Shown one piece after another: positions 63,600-64,000 of a DNA stretch of 64,000 nucleotides. The notes under the pieces are model-generated. The model did no database searches. It had not been told where the DNA came from and was given only the letters and a program-made list of their open reading frames with translations. This DNA is from Bolinopsis microptera (Eukaryota; Ctenophora; Tentaculata; Lobata; Bolinopsidae), in NCBI RefSeq assembly GCF_026151205.1, contig NC_087080.1, positions 6,861,096 through 6,925,095 of the forward strand, given 5' to 3'. The translations under genes were made by a program, and so were the position numbers. Positions within the stretch are counted from its first letter, which is position 1; each line of letters begins with the position of its first letter.

Positions 63600-64000
63600 T
63601 TACAGTTTTATCTCTGTTCGAAGGAATTCTTCTGCATCCCTTGTTATTTCAACCGCTAAATCAAAGAACTCGCGAAGTCTGCTCCATGATATTAACATTG
63701 AATTTCCACCATAGCCCTGGTTAAAGATGTTGTGGAATGGGTGTCTTTTGAGAAGCTCACTCATGCTGTTCCTTTTATTTAGTTTTATATCATGACAGAA
63801 GATAAGCAGGTGAAGTGAGTTTTGCTCCCCTCGTCCACATTCACACAGTGGAGAATCAAATTTGCTGCTGTTGAACCGGTGAAGAAATTCATTCATGATG
63901 TTGTTGGGGTAGAACAGACTTAGGAATAGGGTTTCAAGTTGCCTTGTTGTTTTGGGCGGAAACTTAAGCTTTGTGGTGCTCACTGTAGGTGCCTCTGTAT
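63600..64000 (-). CDS. non-LTR retrotransposon (LINE) polyprotein, C-terminal fragment
   Basis: Minus-strand frame open from the window edge to a stop at 63600-63602, about 133 codons; no start is visible, so it is partial at the 5' end. It carries a zinc-knuckle-like C-x-C-x8-H-x4-C (CECGRGEQNSLHLLIFC) preceded by FLHRFNSSKFDSPL. This pattern is typical after the reverse transcriptase domain of jockey/CR1/I-type LINEs, where it probably contacts nucleic acid. No stop or frameshift interrupts the visible part, so this copy may be young. Confidence 0.6.
   Translation of the reverse strand, partial: TEAPTVSTTKLKFPPKTTRQLETLFLSLFYPNNIMNEFLHRFNSSKFDSPLCECGRGEQNSLHLLIFCHDIKLNKRNSMSELLKRHPFHNIFNQGYGGNSMLISWSRLREFFDLAVEITRDAEEFLRTEIKL

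Overview
This is a window of animal nuclear DNA. Genes are cut into many short exons with GT..AG introns. The encoded proteins are metazoan types: immunoglobulin (Ig) and fibronectin III (FN3) ectodomains, a receptor tyrosine kinase (RTK) and a membrane RING-H2 ubiquitin ligase. The rest is AT-rich and full of microsatellites, minisatellites and foldback elements. TTAGGG-type telomere-like repeats and a non-LTR retrotransposon fit a metazoan. The kinase does not fix the phylum; an invertebrate, possibly an early-branching one, is my inference.

Layout. 1-127 may hold the last exon of a neighbouring gene. 1439-10256 (+) holds ten exons for a signal peptide and five Ig domains ('gene A'), with no certain 3' end. 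17446-57021 (+) holds a 23-exon RTK. I rebuilt every junction by hand: all phases agree and the frame stays open for 1290 codons including the stop. Its order is signal peptide, Ig-like region, two FN3 domains with a furin-like site, one membrane span, a split tyrosine kinase closest in feel to FGFR/RET/VEGFR, and a tail with phosphotyrosine docking motifs. An extra exon at 30846-30969 splices in frame after the membrane exon and stops, predicting a kinase-less receptor. Gene A ends in the same phase as RTK exon 1, so gene A could instead be an alternative longer 5' half of the same receptor, with a TATA-like promoter near 17.32 kb driving the shorter form.

The 9.5-kb intron between kinase exons 20 and 21 contains an antisense gene (48331-50570, -) for a single-span RING-H2 E3 ligase; five exons with agreeing phases are readable and its 5' end was not found. 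The 11-kb intron before exon 20 carries a 735-bp TTAA-flanked hairpin element.

Downstream of the receptor, 57416-59986 is repeated at 60451-63075. The two copies differ by one half of an 88-bp perfect palindrome. The window ends in the C-terminal part of a LINE reverse transcriptase polyprotein on the minus strand.

As a system, the receptor would bind an extracellular ligand and signal through Grb2-type and PLC-gamma-type docking sites. The truncated isoform could act as a decoy. Whether the nested membrane E3 ligase has any link to the receptor is unknown.
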